Positions 55,367-64,000 of a stretch of 64,000 nucleotides of DNA are shown here, one piece after another. Source of the DNA: Trichormus_B sp936914905 (GTDB lineage: Bacteria > Cyanobacteriota > Cyanobacteriia > Cyanobacteriales > Nostocaceae); the NCBI RefSeq assembly GCF_039871975.1, contig NZ_JBDPLL010000001.1. The stretch is one strand, 5' to 3'. How positions within the stretch are numbered: position 1 is the stretch's first letter; each line of letters opens with the position of its first letter. Under the pieces are notes generated by a model, which saw only the letters and a program-made list of their open reading frames with translations, was not told the DNA's origin and searched no databases. The position numbers and the translations under genes were made by a program.

Positions 55367-56353
55367 TTACCTTCTCTGATATACTTGACAGAGTTCGATG
55401 ACCTTTGTTTGAAGTATTGATGTTTCTGAGGCTCCTTGTTTAAGGCTAACTTCTAATTCCAGTAATAGAGGTAAAGAAGAAATGAGCTGCTGTACAGAAA
55501 GAGATTGGATTTCTTGCTGCAAAAAGTAGATGCGCTTAGGATTACTAATTTCTGCACCTTGAGTGATCGCTTGGGGATTGCACTCTCCTGCTTCCATCAT
55601 AATCTTTACCCATAACCAGGTACGAAACTGACCAATTAAAGTGGCAACAATCCGTAACCCCGGTTCAGCAGCATTAATTAGATCCCCTAAAATACCTAAA
55701 GCTTTGGCTGTGTCTCCAGTTGTAATGGCTGCTGCTAACTGTAAAGTATTTTGGGTATTATTCCTGACTAATTGAGTTACTGTCCTTACATCTAAAATTT
55801 TGTTACTACCTTGTATGTAAAGCCGTAATTTCTCCATTTCATTATAGAGAAGCCGTGTATCGTTACCAATAGATTGTGCCAATAGTTCTGCAGTCGGAGC
55901 AGTTAGTTTTACACCGACAGTTTGAGCAGCTTGATTTACAGCTTGTAGCAATAACTCCGTTTTCCATGGTGGAACAAGTGAAAACTCACGGAACTGGGCA
56001 AATTCTTTCAGAAATTTTGTGGCTTTGAGGCATTCATTGGGTTTATTACGACTAGTAAGCAATAAATAGGAGTCCTCGGGAATTACGGGTAGAGTGCGTT
56101 GTAATTCTGATAACACATTGTCTGGACACTGCTGGCATAGGTTAGAATTGATTAACCATGCTAAACGTCCACCAGCACCGAAAGGGGGTGTCATGGCTTG
56201 ATTTAAAGCCTGAATGACAGCATCAGCTTGATCTGGGGGGAAAGCAGTATAATTAAAACTTGTCCATAGAGGATCGAGAATGCGATCACGCAAAACTGCC
56301 ACAGCTTTTTCAATAGCAAAATCATCCTCACCCCAATAAACATAGATTGGCAT
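55367..56353 (-). CDS. holA: DNA polymerase III delta subunit
   Basis: This 328-aa clamp-loader subunit opens the beta clamp. It begins MPIYVYWGEDDFAIEKAVAVLRDRIL, contains SYLLLTSRNKPNECLKATKFLKE, SIGNDTRLLYNEMEKLRLYI and the lid-domain region QNTLQLAAAITTGDTAKALGILGDLI. It is full length and intact despite broken genes on both sides. Confidence 0.92.
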   Translation of the reverse strand: MPIYVYWGEDDFAIEKAVAVLRDRILDPLWTSFNYTAFPPDQADAVIQALNQAMTPPFGAGGRLAWLINSNLCQQCPDNVLSELQRTLPVIPEDSYLLLTSRNKPNECLKATKFLKEFAQFREFSLVPPWKTELLLQAVNQAAQTVGVKLTAPTAELLAQSIGNDTRLLYNEMEKLRLYIQGSNKILDVRTVTQLVRNNTQNTLQLAAAITTGDTAKALGILGDLINAAEPGLRIVATLIGQFRTWLWVKIMMEAGECNPQAITQGAEISNPKRIYFLQQEIQSLSVQQLISSLPLLLELEVSLKQGASETSILQTKVIELCQVYQRR

Positions 56354-56396
56354 AAAAATTAAAAATCTGTAACCGAGAATAGGGAATAGGGAATAT

Positions 56397-57100
56397 TTAA
56401 CTATGGTTTTGCAAATATTCTAAAATAGCGCAGGTAATCTCTGGAAATGCAATTGGTTTATTAATGAAATCATTCATTCCTGCATCAAAGCAAGTTTGAC
56501 GATCTTCATCCAAAGCATTAGCTGTTAAAGCTATAATCCAAAGCTGAGGTTTGTTAGATATACGAATCATTTTTGTGGCTGTGACACCATCAATTACTGG
56601 CATATGCATATCCATTAAAATTACATCATAATCTTAAGATTCTAACATTTCCAATGCTGCCAAGCCCTTATTAGCAATATCGCCAACATAGCAAAGTTGT
56701 TTAAGTATCAAAATTACCACTTTCCGATTAATTTTATTATCTTCGGCAAGGAGAATTTTTAACTGAACTGGAGTAGCAAGAGATTCTTGTTTAGTTTTCA
56801 GTAAAGTCTTTAACGAAAAGCGTCAGCGTTAATACGTTTAATTAAAACAGGGGTAGATAAATTGTGCTCTAAAATACTGGACTACATTATTTGTCGTTTG
56901 GGTGCGAATTTCTGTAGTTAATTTAGTATTTGCTAAACATAGATCAGTTTTTGCCTGTTGATTTTCATGTAAAACTGCGTTAAAATTCAAGTGATCATGC
57001 CAATACAGGCAATAAAAGACTGAATTTCTAATAGAGAATTTATAATAGAGTCCTGAACAAAAAAACTATGAAGTTCACCTGTACTAAAGGATACATTTTC
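56397..57100 (-). pseudogene. Hybrid kinase/receiver remnant
   Basis: The last part reads a receiver domain: ILLAEDNKIN-type start near 56750, a stop at the position before YDVILMDMHMPVIDGVTATKMIR, then IIALTANALDEDRQTCFDAGMNDFINKPI. This is very close to the receiver of the intact kinase at 44733. Upstream pieces (ENQQAKTDLCLANTKL-like) resemble a coiled linker after a GAF domain. Kinase motifs are gone. Confidence 0.65.
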
Positions 57101-57425
57101 GTTGTAAGTAGTGAAAGTATGGGAAAGTTGGAGTGTGATATACTAAGTGATCGCCACTACAACTTATTTCCACCAAGCAACTCGACGAAAGTTAAATAAA
57201 TCTAGTTGGGGACAGGTATCCAGTGCCCTGATCTCTTGAATGGACTTTAATGGAGGTTACAAAAGAGACGTCTGAAAATTTACAAAGGAATCTGTGTCTG
57301 GCTTTCCATAGTGTTAAGATTAGGAAAGAGCCAAGGAAAGAATCAGGGTTGGGAATAGTAACTAATAGAAACTATCCATGAAGATGTTGACGACTAATTC
57401 ATAACTGACCTCATATCCATAACAT
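57101..57425. other. Non-coding debris, nothing recognised
   Basis: About 325 bases between a dead kinase and a dead transposase; no readable protein or structure. Confidence 0.35.
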
Positions 57426-57995
57426 TTATGACATGGGCAAAACTAATGAAGCAATTCCTAATGTGACTAAACCACAAATTCCTAATGTGACTAAACCACA
57501 AATTCCTAATGTAACTAAACCACAAATAGTAAGAATTACTTGTTCGTAAATTTGGGAATTCAGGGGAAATCTTTGTTGAACTACCCAGAATACTTTCACA
57601 GGTCTAATGACGTGTTCAACAAAATACCCTTTTTGGAAAACTCTTTGTTTTGTGCCTTTTTTTATGAGTTGGGATCCCATAATCGCTATCATGTTTTTTT
57701 ACCTGTTCAAGGGGACTAGCAGGCAAAACATTTCCTAATATCTCTAGCCAGTAATAAAAATAGAACAAGCATAGACATACCTCTTATTTTATCTCTAGTC
57801 TCGGTTTCCGCCCTCCTCCTTTCTGATTTATATGTATCTTTTCACTTTCTATCTCAGCTTGGAGTTTTTTATGCTGCATTTCAGCTTGGGCTAACCAGTC
57901 TTGAAACTGATGCTTAGTTATTCCCAGTATTTGTTTTCTACGATGTGGATATTCAAGAATATAATTAAGTGGATTTTTCCTTTTAGTAGACAGTC
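57426..57995 (-). mobile_element. IS5-like (DDE_4) transposase remnant with internal deletion
   Basis: On the minus strand an N-terminal part (YPHRRKQILGITKHQFQDWLAQAEMQHKKLQAEIE...KGGGRKPRLE) is joined, after a loss of the middle, to a C-terminal part (FVEHVIRPVKVFWVVQQRFPLNSQIYEQVILTICGLV). The pattern is that of cyanobacterial DDE_4 transposases with an N-terminal HTH. The end has been expanded by a 24-bp tandem repeat. Confidence 0.6.
57457..57528. repeat. 24-bp tandem repeat, three copies
   Basis: The units start CCTAATGTGACTAAACCACA. Two are perfect and the third has two changes. The period is a multiple of three, so the open frame of the transposase remnant shows ICGLVTLG three times. 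Confidence 0.9.
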
Positions 57996-58352
57996 AAAAT
58001 TCCCTTCTACCATTTTTTGACACCAAGTTAATTTTCCTGACAGGTCTATTTTAGCCAACCAGAAGCATTAGAGCAGATTCTTACTGCTGATGCTAGTTAT
58101 TTTGAGATGGCGAGAGGGGAATAGGAGTTTAAGATTTTTGCTGGGCGATGCCTGCAGCGAGCGTAGCTAAAGCTCTTTAATGTTAATGTATGGAGAACCC
58201 CACCAAGGTTAAAGGTAATTATTAGCTCCTCCCTTTCATCGTGAGCGAATGCGGGCTTATGGTCAAGATATCCAGGATATTACGCAAGAAGTAAGTAATC
58301 ACTGGCAGAAGGGTAAGCCCTTCAATATCCGAGAATCAATACAAGAAATAAC

Positions 58353-58388
58353 TTTACACTACATATTACGGGTAATATGTAGTGTAAA
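58353..58388. repeat. Perfect 17-bp palindrome with partial duplication
   Basis: TTTACACTACATATTAC-GG-exact complement. The right half is repeated directly after it (ATTACGGGTAATATGTAGT again at about 58393-58411). It lies inside the P450 pseudogene between two readable segments, so it is an insertion or local duplication. Confidence 0.85.
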
Positions 58389-58788
58389 TAATATTACGGG
58401 TAATATGTAGTTTACATGAAGGAGAGATGTTTGAAGAATTGAGGCGATCACTCACATCTTTGCTAGATTTCGTAACATCACTAATTATGTCGAGCGTCTT
58501 CTTCTTTCGGTTCATGCAAAAAGACTTCGGGGATTGGAGTCCTTGGGGCTGGATTTTGCGCTAACAGTAACACATTGACGAACTAATTTATACTTTAATT
58601 CAAAAATAACCGGCAGAATCTAACGAAAATCGCCTAGATATCCTCAGTTTAATAATGGCGGCTCGTGACCAAGAAAATCAAGGAATGTCAGATCAAGAAT
58701 TACACGATGAGTTAATGAGTGTTTTGCTAGCAGGACATGAAACCACCGCTTCTGCATTAACCTGGTCTTTTTACTAGTTGGATAAATC

Positions 58789-58954
58789 AGACCTCTTGCA
58801 GAATTAATTTTATCTTATAATGGGGGTTATCTTTGTTTTAGCTAAAAGTTAGAGTTACACGATTATGTTTGAATTAGCGAGCCCAAAGAACACCGAAAAT
58901 ACATAAAATCTAAAACTTTCTATTATACCACAGAAACAATTTTGCAAGAGGTCT
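58789..58954. mobile_element. MITE copy B, 166 bp, inside the P450 pseudogene
   Basis: The ends AGACCTCTTGCA and TGCAAGAGGTCT are perfect inverted repeats, extended by AATT. The sequence aligns with 25336-25502 throughout. P450 coding similarity (ALTWSFY, then LPEVREIKS) resumes on each side, so this is an insertion. Confidence 0.8.
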
Positions 58955-59559
58955 CTTACCAGAAGTACGAGAGATAAAATCTATTACAGGAATTAAACAC
59001 CTTGGGAGTCAACCCAGAACCGAGTCAAATTGCTAAAGTGCCATATTTAACAGCAGTTTGTAAGGAAACCCTGATAATTTACTCAATTGCAATGGCGGGT
59101 TTCTTGCAAGTTATGAAAAATCCCATTGAGATTATGGATTATAAATTGCCATGAGAAAACAATCCAATCATTATTCCCAGTATTTACCCTATTCCGAGTA
59201 TTTACCCTGCACATTATAGAGAAGAAGTTTATCCCTAACCTAAAAAATTTAAACCAGAACGCTTTTTAGAAAGACAACTTTCACCTTATGAATATTTACC
59301 ATTTGCTGGGAGAAATCGTCGTTGTATTGGTTTAGCATTTGATCAATATGATTATGATATGAAAATTATTTTGGCAACAACTTTTGCGAATTTTCGACTT
59401 TAGCTATTAAATCAATGTCCTGTTAATCCTGTACGTCGGGGTTTAACTTTAGCTGCACCTGCGGGAATGAAAATGATTGCAACTGAGCAGACAAAATTAA
59501 GACAACAGTCAAACTCTAAAAATCCAGAAACCTTGATATAAATTTCCTCCAATAAATCC

Positions 59560-60000
59560 TCAACGTGACTCTGTATTAAAAATAATCTGCTCAATTATCC
59601 TCTCTTCCAACGATTCTAACAAACTATCCAGATCCTTACCAACTTGCTCAAAACAAACCTGTGGTGATGGTTCAGGTGCAAATTGAATTAACTTAATTTC
59701 CCCTTTGCCAATACCAATCATTAAAACTTCCATTTCTGGTTTATTATTCTCTATAATTCCCAGAAGTTCTTGTAGACGATTTTCAACTCGCTCATTTAGG
59801 TTCTTTACTGCTTCTTTGGGACAATAAACAAAATGCGGCTGTGGTTGTAAATCAATGCCAATAGTTCCCTTAGTATCACCATTTTCTAACCATAATCCCC
59901 AAAATAAGGCGGCTAATTCTGGTTGATTTGCTTTGACAAACTTATCTAAAAGTCGTCTCCACTTGTTATCACCTTTTTCTGGTTGGATACCACTAAACAT
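59560..60000 (-). CDS. Hypothetical protein, 146 aa
   Basis: MFSGIQPEKGDNKWRRLLDKFVKANQPELAALFWGLWLENGDTKGTIGIDLQPQPHFVYCP is a soluble alpha/beta protein with no signal peptide or membrane segment, intact in one frame. The C-terminal half is acidic and helical (VGKDLDSLLESLEERIIEQIIF). I know it only as a cyanobacterial conserved protein of unknown function. It overlaps no other gene and lies between two pseudogenes. Confidence 0.65.
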   Translation of the reverse strand: MFSGIQPEKGDNKWRRLLDKFVKANQPELAALFWGLWLENGDTKGTIGIDLQPQPHFVYCPKEAVKNLNERVENRLQELLGIIENNKPEMEVLMIGIGKGEIKLIQFAPEPSPQVCFEQVGKDLDSLLESLEERIIEQIIFNTESR

Positions 60001-60073
60001 AATATAGATTCAAATTTCAAAAAGTTGGTTTTGACTGTTTTGGGTCTGTTTTATCACTATCTACGCATGAAAC

Positions 60074-61820
60074 TTACTTTAACCCTGATTGGGCACGCCA
60101 GAGACTAGCGTAAACGCCATCTTTCTCCAGGAGTTGTTCATGGGTTCCTGATTCTACTAATTGTCCATGTTCCATGACATAAATGCAATCAGCGTTGCGA
60201 ATTGTAGACAGACGATGAGCGATAGCAATTGTAGTTCAATTCACTGTAATCCTATCTAGAGAAAGCTGAATAGGGGCTTCTGTTTCATTATCCACAAATG
60301 AGGTAGCTTCATCTAAGATAAAAATGGGTATATCTTTCAATACAGCGCGTGCTATCGCACGCGCTATCTTTGTCCACCAGATAACTTTTACTCCCTTTCT
60401 CCCACAATTGTCTCATAACCTTGGGGCAAGCGCATAATAAAATCATCAGCTTCAGCGACTTTTCCAGCCATGATGATATCTTAATTTTTGGCACCAAAAG
60501 TCCCATAAGCAATATTTTCAGCTACCTTACGATGAAATAAAAACACATCCTGACTTACCAAACCAATAGAACGACGTAAATCTCGCAAATTTAAACTTTG
60601 TAAATTCACCCCATCTACAGTTATTTTTCCATGCTGCGGTTATATTAACCGCAACAAAAGTTGCACCAGCATGCCTTTAGCAGAACCGATAGAACGAACA
60701 ATAGGGCTCGTATTTCCTGCGGGTATTTCCAAAGATAAACTTTCAATTATTGGTGGTCTATTTTTATAAGCAGAAGTCACATCTTGAGATTCAACAATCC
60801 CCCGTACTAAATACACTGGAAGATTAATGTCTACTGTATGAATATCAGTTGGAGTATCTAATAAATTTATCACTCAATTAGTAGAAGCTATTGCCCTTTG
60901 ATATAAATCAAAAGTACCTTCTAATCTAGTTAAGGACCAAGGTAAAAGTTGAACTAAAAACACGAACAAACTCTGAGCACCTACAGCTAATGGCCCCGCA
61001 ACTGCTTCCATTCTTCCCAAAATTAATAATACCGTAAAAGCAGCCAAAATTAAGATCCGAATTAAGGGAATAAAAGCCGCAGGAAGAGCGATTTATTCAG
61101 TATTAGTTCGGTAACAACCATTACTTCTAGCTTCTAGACGTACAGTCTCATAATCCTTATCTATAAAACTTTTAATAGTAGTAATACTGCTCAGATTATT
61201 CGATAATCTACCATTCAACAAACCTACTTTTTGTCGAACATCAGCATAACGGGGTGCAAGTAATTTCTGAAAAGCTATTGAACCTCCTAGAATAAAAGGC
61301 ATAGGCAACATTGGCATCCATGCTACACTAGGAGCATGCATAAAAAATGCACTGCACTGCTCATAATGACAATAGTTGTCACTACTTGAATAATATCGTT
61401 GGCACCCACATCTAAAAAAAACGCTCTAATTGCTTAACATCTTCACTTAAGACTGACATTAAATAACCTGTACTCCGTTCTTCAAAATAAGCGAATTGCA
61501 GATTTTATAGGTGTTTATATGCATCCAGCCATAAATTATGCTGAACATTCTGTCCCAAATTACGCCATACTAATTTATAGTATAGTTATACTCAAAAAAA
61601 GATTCTATTATCCAAGTAATAACTGAGAAAAATAATAAAATTACAAATTGCCAAGTAATATCTTTAACACCTAACTGAGCAATGATAGAATACTGTTATT
61701 TGAAAACCACATCCACGGCAATACCGCTCAATGCTGGTGCTGCTAGATAAAAAAGTTTCTTGAGGATAGAATCACCAGTTGCAAGCCAAATTTGCTGATT
61801 ATACTCATATCCATATCAAA
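60074..61820 (-). pseudogene. ABC exporter (MsbA/lipid-A-type) pseudogene
   Basis: The C-terminal end IAHRLSTIRNADCIYVMEHGQLVESGTHEQLLEKDGVYASLWRAQSGLK is the H-loop and tail of an ABC exporter. Upstream pieces include IFILDEATSFVD-like sequence, a glycine-poor remnant of the nucleotide-binding domain (IVNLQSLNLRDLRRSIGLVSQDVFLF), and membrane-domain pieces (FLDVGANDIIQVVTTIVIMSSA, LSSITTIKSFIDKDYE). Many stops and frameshifts occur and Walker A is not intact. Confidence 0.78.
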
Positions 61821-61955
61821 TAGGCTTTCCGATGTGGAGAATGTCTATGCCTTCTTAATAACCGATGAGATTTTAATTCTGTAGTTACAACTGTATACAA
61901 TGACTGGAAGATAATATTATCACATAATTAATGACGATTATTTATCGTATGTTCT

Positions 61956-62817
61956 GTGTTATTTGATTCAAAAATCACCACAGACAGGGAATTTCTCAAC
62001 TACTATTTTCGGGGTTTTATTAGCATTAGTAGTATTTTTCGGGATAAAACTTTTGTAATTATCAACCCTGGACAAGCTGGGGTAATCAGCACTTTAGGTC
62101 AAGCTAAAGATGGTGCATTGCTGGAAGGTACTCACTTAAAAACACTATTTATCACCGTAATAGATGTATATGATTTGACCGTACAAAAATTTGATGTCCC
62201 CGCAGCAAGTTCCACAGAAAATTTGCAAAATTTAACTGCGACATTTGCAATTAACTTTTGGATAGATCCGATGCAAGTAGTTGAAATCAGAAGGAAACAA
62301 GCTACTTTAGCAAAAATTGTATCAAAAATCATCGCGCCCCCAGACCCAGGAGGCATTTAAAATAGCAGCAGCAAAAAGGACAGTAGAAGAAGCAATTACC
62401 AAAGGAAGTGAATTAAAAGAAGACTTTGATACAGCATTAGGTAATCGGTTAGATAAATATGGGATAATCGTATTAGATACGAGCGTAGTTGACGTCACCT
62501 TCTCACCAGAATTTGCGCAAGCAGTTGAAGAAAAACAAATTGCGGAACAGCGAGCGCAAAGAGCCGTCTATATAGTAAGAGAAGCCCAACAAGAAGCACA
62601 AGCAGAAATTAATCGTGCTAAAGGTAAAGCTGAACCTCAAAGACTCTTAGCAGAAACCCTCAAAGCTCAAGGAGGACAATTGGTTTTACAGAAAGAAGCA
62701 ATTGAAGCTTGGAAAACAGGCGGTGCAAAAATGGCAAATGTACTAGTTATGGGTAAAAATTCCCAAGGTAGCATACCCTTCATTTTCAACTTAGAGAAGA
62801 TGGAAAACCAGTCTTGA
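61956..62817 (+). pseudogene. Prohibitin/SPFH-domain protein with one frameshift
   Basis: The first frame reads DKTFVIINPGQAGVISTLGQAKDGALLEGTHLKTLFITVIDVYDLTVQKFDVPAASSTENL...IVSKIIAP. At the C5 run near 62337 the frame shifts, and the second frame continues TQEAFKIAAAKRTVEEAITKGSELKEDFDTALGNRLDKYGIIVLDTSVVDVTF, the coiled region EEKQIAEQRAQRAVYIVREAQQEAQAEINRAKGKAEPQRLLAETLKAQGGQLVLQKEAIEAWKTGG and the normal end. One base indel would restore it, so it may be a very recent loss or a sequencing error. Confidence 0.8.
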
Positions 62818-62899
62818 TTTTAGTTAAAAATACTAGTAAGGTGAGTCCAGTCTCATCTTACTCATCGCAAACCACACCACAAGCATAATAAACGAATAT

Positions 62900-63316
62900 A
62901 TGCCTACTCCTCAAGATCCCAACCTCACAGTCCAAGAAGCCAAAAAAATTCTCAACAAATTCAACTGTTTGGATATTGCTCCTATTCTCAAACCATCAGA
63001 AAAAGTTTTAACTCGTCAAGCATTAATTTTTATGGCCAGCCTTTCAGATTACCAAATTTTGGGAATTTGTGCAGAGACAGCAGAAAAAGGAATTCTAGCC
63101 ATGAAAACCTATTCTCGTGCTTTTCATTATGAAGCTCCCGACAATTTACCAACCCCTGAAGGAGCAGTTTATATAAAACTAAATGGTAAAAATGGACTGT
63201 GTTATCTCGACTCTTATTATGGTCATCATCGGGGAGTTTTAGTTTCGTGTCAATCTAATTACGAAACGGGAATTAACGAAATGTATGGACATTTACCTCT
63301 TGATTTGTTCGTTTGA
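62900..63316 (+). CDS. DUF1824 domain protein
   Basis: This 138-aa protein begins MPTPQDPNLTVQEAKKILNKFNCLDIAPI and carries the conserved ILGICAETAEKGILAMKTYSRAFHY...GAVYIKLNGKNGLCYLDSYYGHHRGVLVSCQS. The family is restricted to cyanobacteria and plastid lineages as far as I know, and its function is unknown. Intact, soluble, no signal. Confidence 0.85.
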   Translation: MPTPQDPNLTVQEAKKILNKFNCLDIAPILKPSEKVLTRQALIFMASLSDYQILGICAETAEKGILAMKTYSRAFHYEAPDNLPTPEGAVYIKLNGKNGLCYLDSYYGHHRGVLVSCQSNYETGINEMYGHLPLDLFV

Positions 63317-63368
63317 CAAGAAATAGGAGAGAATAACTAAATTACAAATGACCACTGGCTAAATATTT

Positions 63369-64000
63369 ATGAGTATTATTACACTACAATCAGTTAAGAA
63401 AGGCTTTGGTATAAAGGAAATCATAAAAGATGCCAGTTTTAGCCTTGATGTCACCGATAAAGTTGGTTTAATTGGTACTAATGGTTCTGGGAAATCAACA
63501 TTACTAAAAATGATAGCAGGGTTAGAAACAATTGACAGTGGTCAAATTTTAGTTAACTCCGGTTCTAAAATCATCTACTTACCCCAACAGCCAGATATAG
63601 ATGAAAATCGTACAGTTTTAGAACAAGTCTTTGCTGACAGTGGAGAGCAGATGGCTTTGGTGCGAGAATATGAAGAACTTTCTGATCAATTAGCTCATTA
63701 TCCAGAAGATAGTCAGTTAATGTCTCGTCTGTCTACAGTAATGCAGCGCATGGACTCTACTGGTGCATGGGAACTAGAAACCAATGCCAAAATCATTTTA
63801 ACAAAATTAGGAATTGCCGACTTTGATGTGAAAGTCGGAACATTATCTGGAGGCTATCGCAAACGCATTGTACTAGCAACAGCCTTATTAGCAGAACCAG
63901 ATGTATTGCTGATGGACGAACCAACAAACCATCTTGATGTGCTGTCTGTGGAATGGTTACAAGGTTATTTAAATCGTTATCGTGGCGCACTTTTTCTTAT
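63369..64000 (+). CDS. ABC-F family ATPase, partial at right edge
   Basis: The ATG at 63369 starts MSIITLQSVKKGFGIKEIIKDASFSLDVTDKVGLIGTNGSGKSTLLKMIAG. It continues with Walker A GTNGSGKST, signature LSGGYRKRIVLATALLAEPDVLLMDEPTNHLDV (signature, Walker B and the DEPTNHLD of ABC-F). The first ATPase domain is complete; the second lies outside the window. ABC-F proteins (Uup/EttA/YheS type) act on ribosomes. It lies 53 bases after DUF1824. Confidence 0.9.
   Translation, partial: MSIITLQSVKKGFGIKEIIKDASFSLDVTDKVGLIGTNGSGKSTLLKMIAGLETIDSGQILVNSGSKIIYLPQQPDIDENRTVLEQVFADSGEQMALVREYEELSDQLAHYPEDSQLMSRLSTVMQRMDSTGAWELETNAKIILTKLGIADFDVKVGTLSGGYRKRIVLATALLAEPDVLLMDEPTNHLDVLSVEWLQGYLNRYRGALFL

Larger units (their letters stand above)
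58050..59541 (+). pseudogene. Cytochrome P450 (CYP110-like) pseudogene
   Basis: Readable P450 parts, in order, are EALEQILTADASYFEMARGE, FRERMRAYGQDIQDI, SWGWILR-type helix, NRLDILSLIMAARDQENQGMSDQELHDELMSVLLAGHETTASALTWSFY (I helix with AGHETT), TAVCKETL (ExxR region degraded), FKPERFL and PFAGRNRRCIGLAF (heme loop with the Cys ligand). It has many stops, a palindromic insertion at 58353 and a MITE at 58789. A dead monooxygenase means loss of a secondary-metabolism or fatty-acid hydroxylation step. Confidence 0.82.

Noticed and set aside
57426..57692. 88-aa protein with an ICGLVTLG repeat as a novel repeat protein
   Set aside because: The repeat comes from a 24-bp tandem duplication at the end of a decayed IS5-like transposase; the rest matches the transposase C-terminus.

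Overview
The window is chromosomal DNA of a filamentous, heterocyst-forming-type cyanobacterium (Nostocales). The evidence is a phycocyanin rod operon cpcBACDEF with three cpcG genes, chlB (light-independent protochlorophyllide reductase), a psbA 3' end, ferredoxin-thioredoxin reductase variable chain, tocopherol cyclase, a PatA-type regulator, and frequent GCGATCGC (HIP1) octamers. Roughly half of the recognisable loci are broken by stops, frameshifts, deletions or insertion sequences. Together with low coding density this suggests an eroding, host-restricted genome such as the Azolla cyanobiont (Nostoc/Trichormus azollae type). That identification is inference. Four runs of exactly 100 N (4016-4115, 34335-34434, 48831-48930, 52106-52205) are scaffold joins, three of them at multicopy sequence (IS66, ISAzo13, psbA).

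Layout. 1-6.1 kb: mostly debris, with a partial gene at the left edge, one small intact gene, decayed genes (toprim-like?, zinc-ribbon membrane protein, PLP-dependent decarboxylase) and a truncated IS66-type element. 6.2-12.9 kb: intact minus-strand phycobilisome locus cpcB-A-C-D-E-F-G1-G2-G4; no pec genes and no cpcG3/cpcL are present. 13.5-28.8 kb: mostly intact housekeeping genes: rluD, a PatA-like regulator, siroheme genes cobA and sirB, DUF4359, tRNA-His, a LOG-family protein, trxA, an IMPDH/GMPR-family gene, a YdcF-type gene, tRNA-Arg, tocopherol cyclase, purQ, purS and a Fur-family regulator. 28.9-31.9 kb: transposase and nfeD remains. 32-40.6 kb: a PP2C phosphatase fusion, an ISAzo13 element, ftrV, a YdcF-type gene, a kinase-like gene, rplY and purA. 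40.8-47.9 kb: a signalling cluster in which one intact hybrid histidine kinase sits between two dead relatives and a dead substrate-binding protein gene. 47.9-54.4 kb: IS fragments, intact chlB, a psbA end, dead Rpn-type nuclease and comM. 54.7-64 kb: intact DUF4168, holA, a hypothetical gene, DUF1824 and an ABC-F gene separated by dead hybrid kinase, IS5-like element, cytochrome P450, ABC exporter and prohibitin genes.

How it works together. The intact set keeps light harvesting (rod subunits, linkers, bilin lyase CpcEF), pigment and redox supply (chlB, ftrV, trxA, tocopherol cyclase, siroheme), purine synthesis (purQ, purS, purA, a guaB-like gene) and core information processing (holA, rplY, rluD, tRNAs). 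The lost set is mainly environmental sensing, secondary metabolism (P450), export and mobile DNA. Non-coding and dead regions carry many unrelated short tandem duplications (units of 8-94 bp), two copies of a ~166 bp MITE, and two copies of a structured ~95 nt element that resembles the right end of IS200/IS605 TnpB elements, one of them just upstream of chlB.
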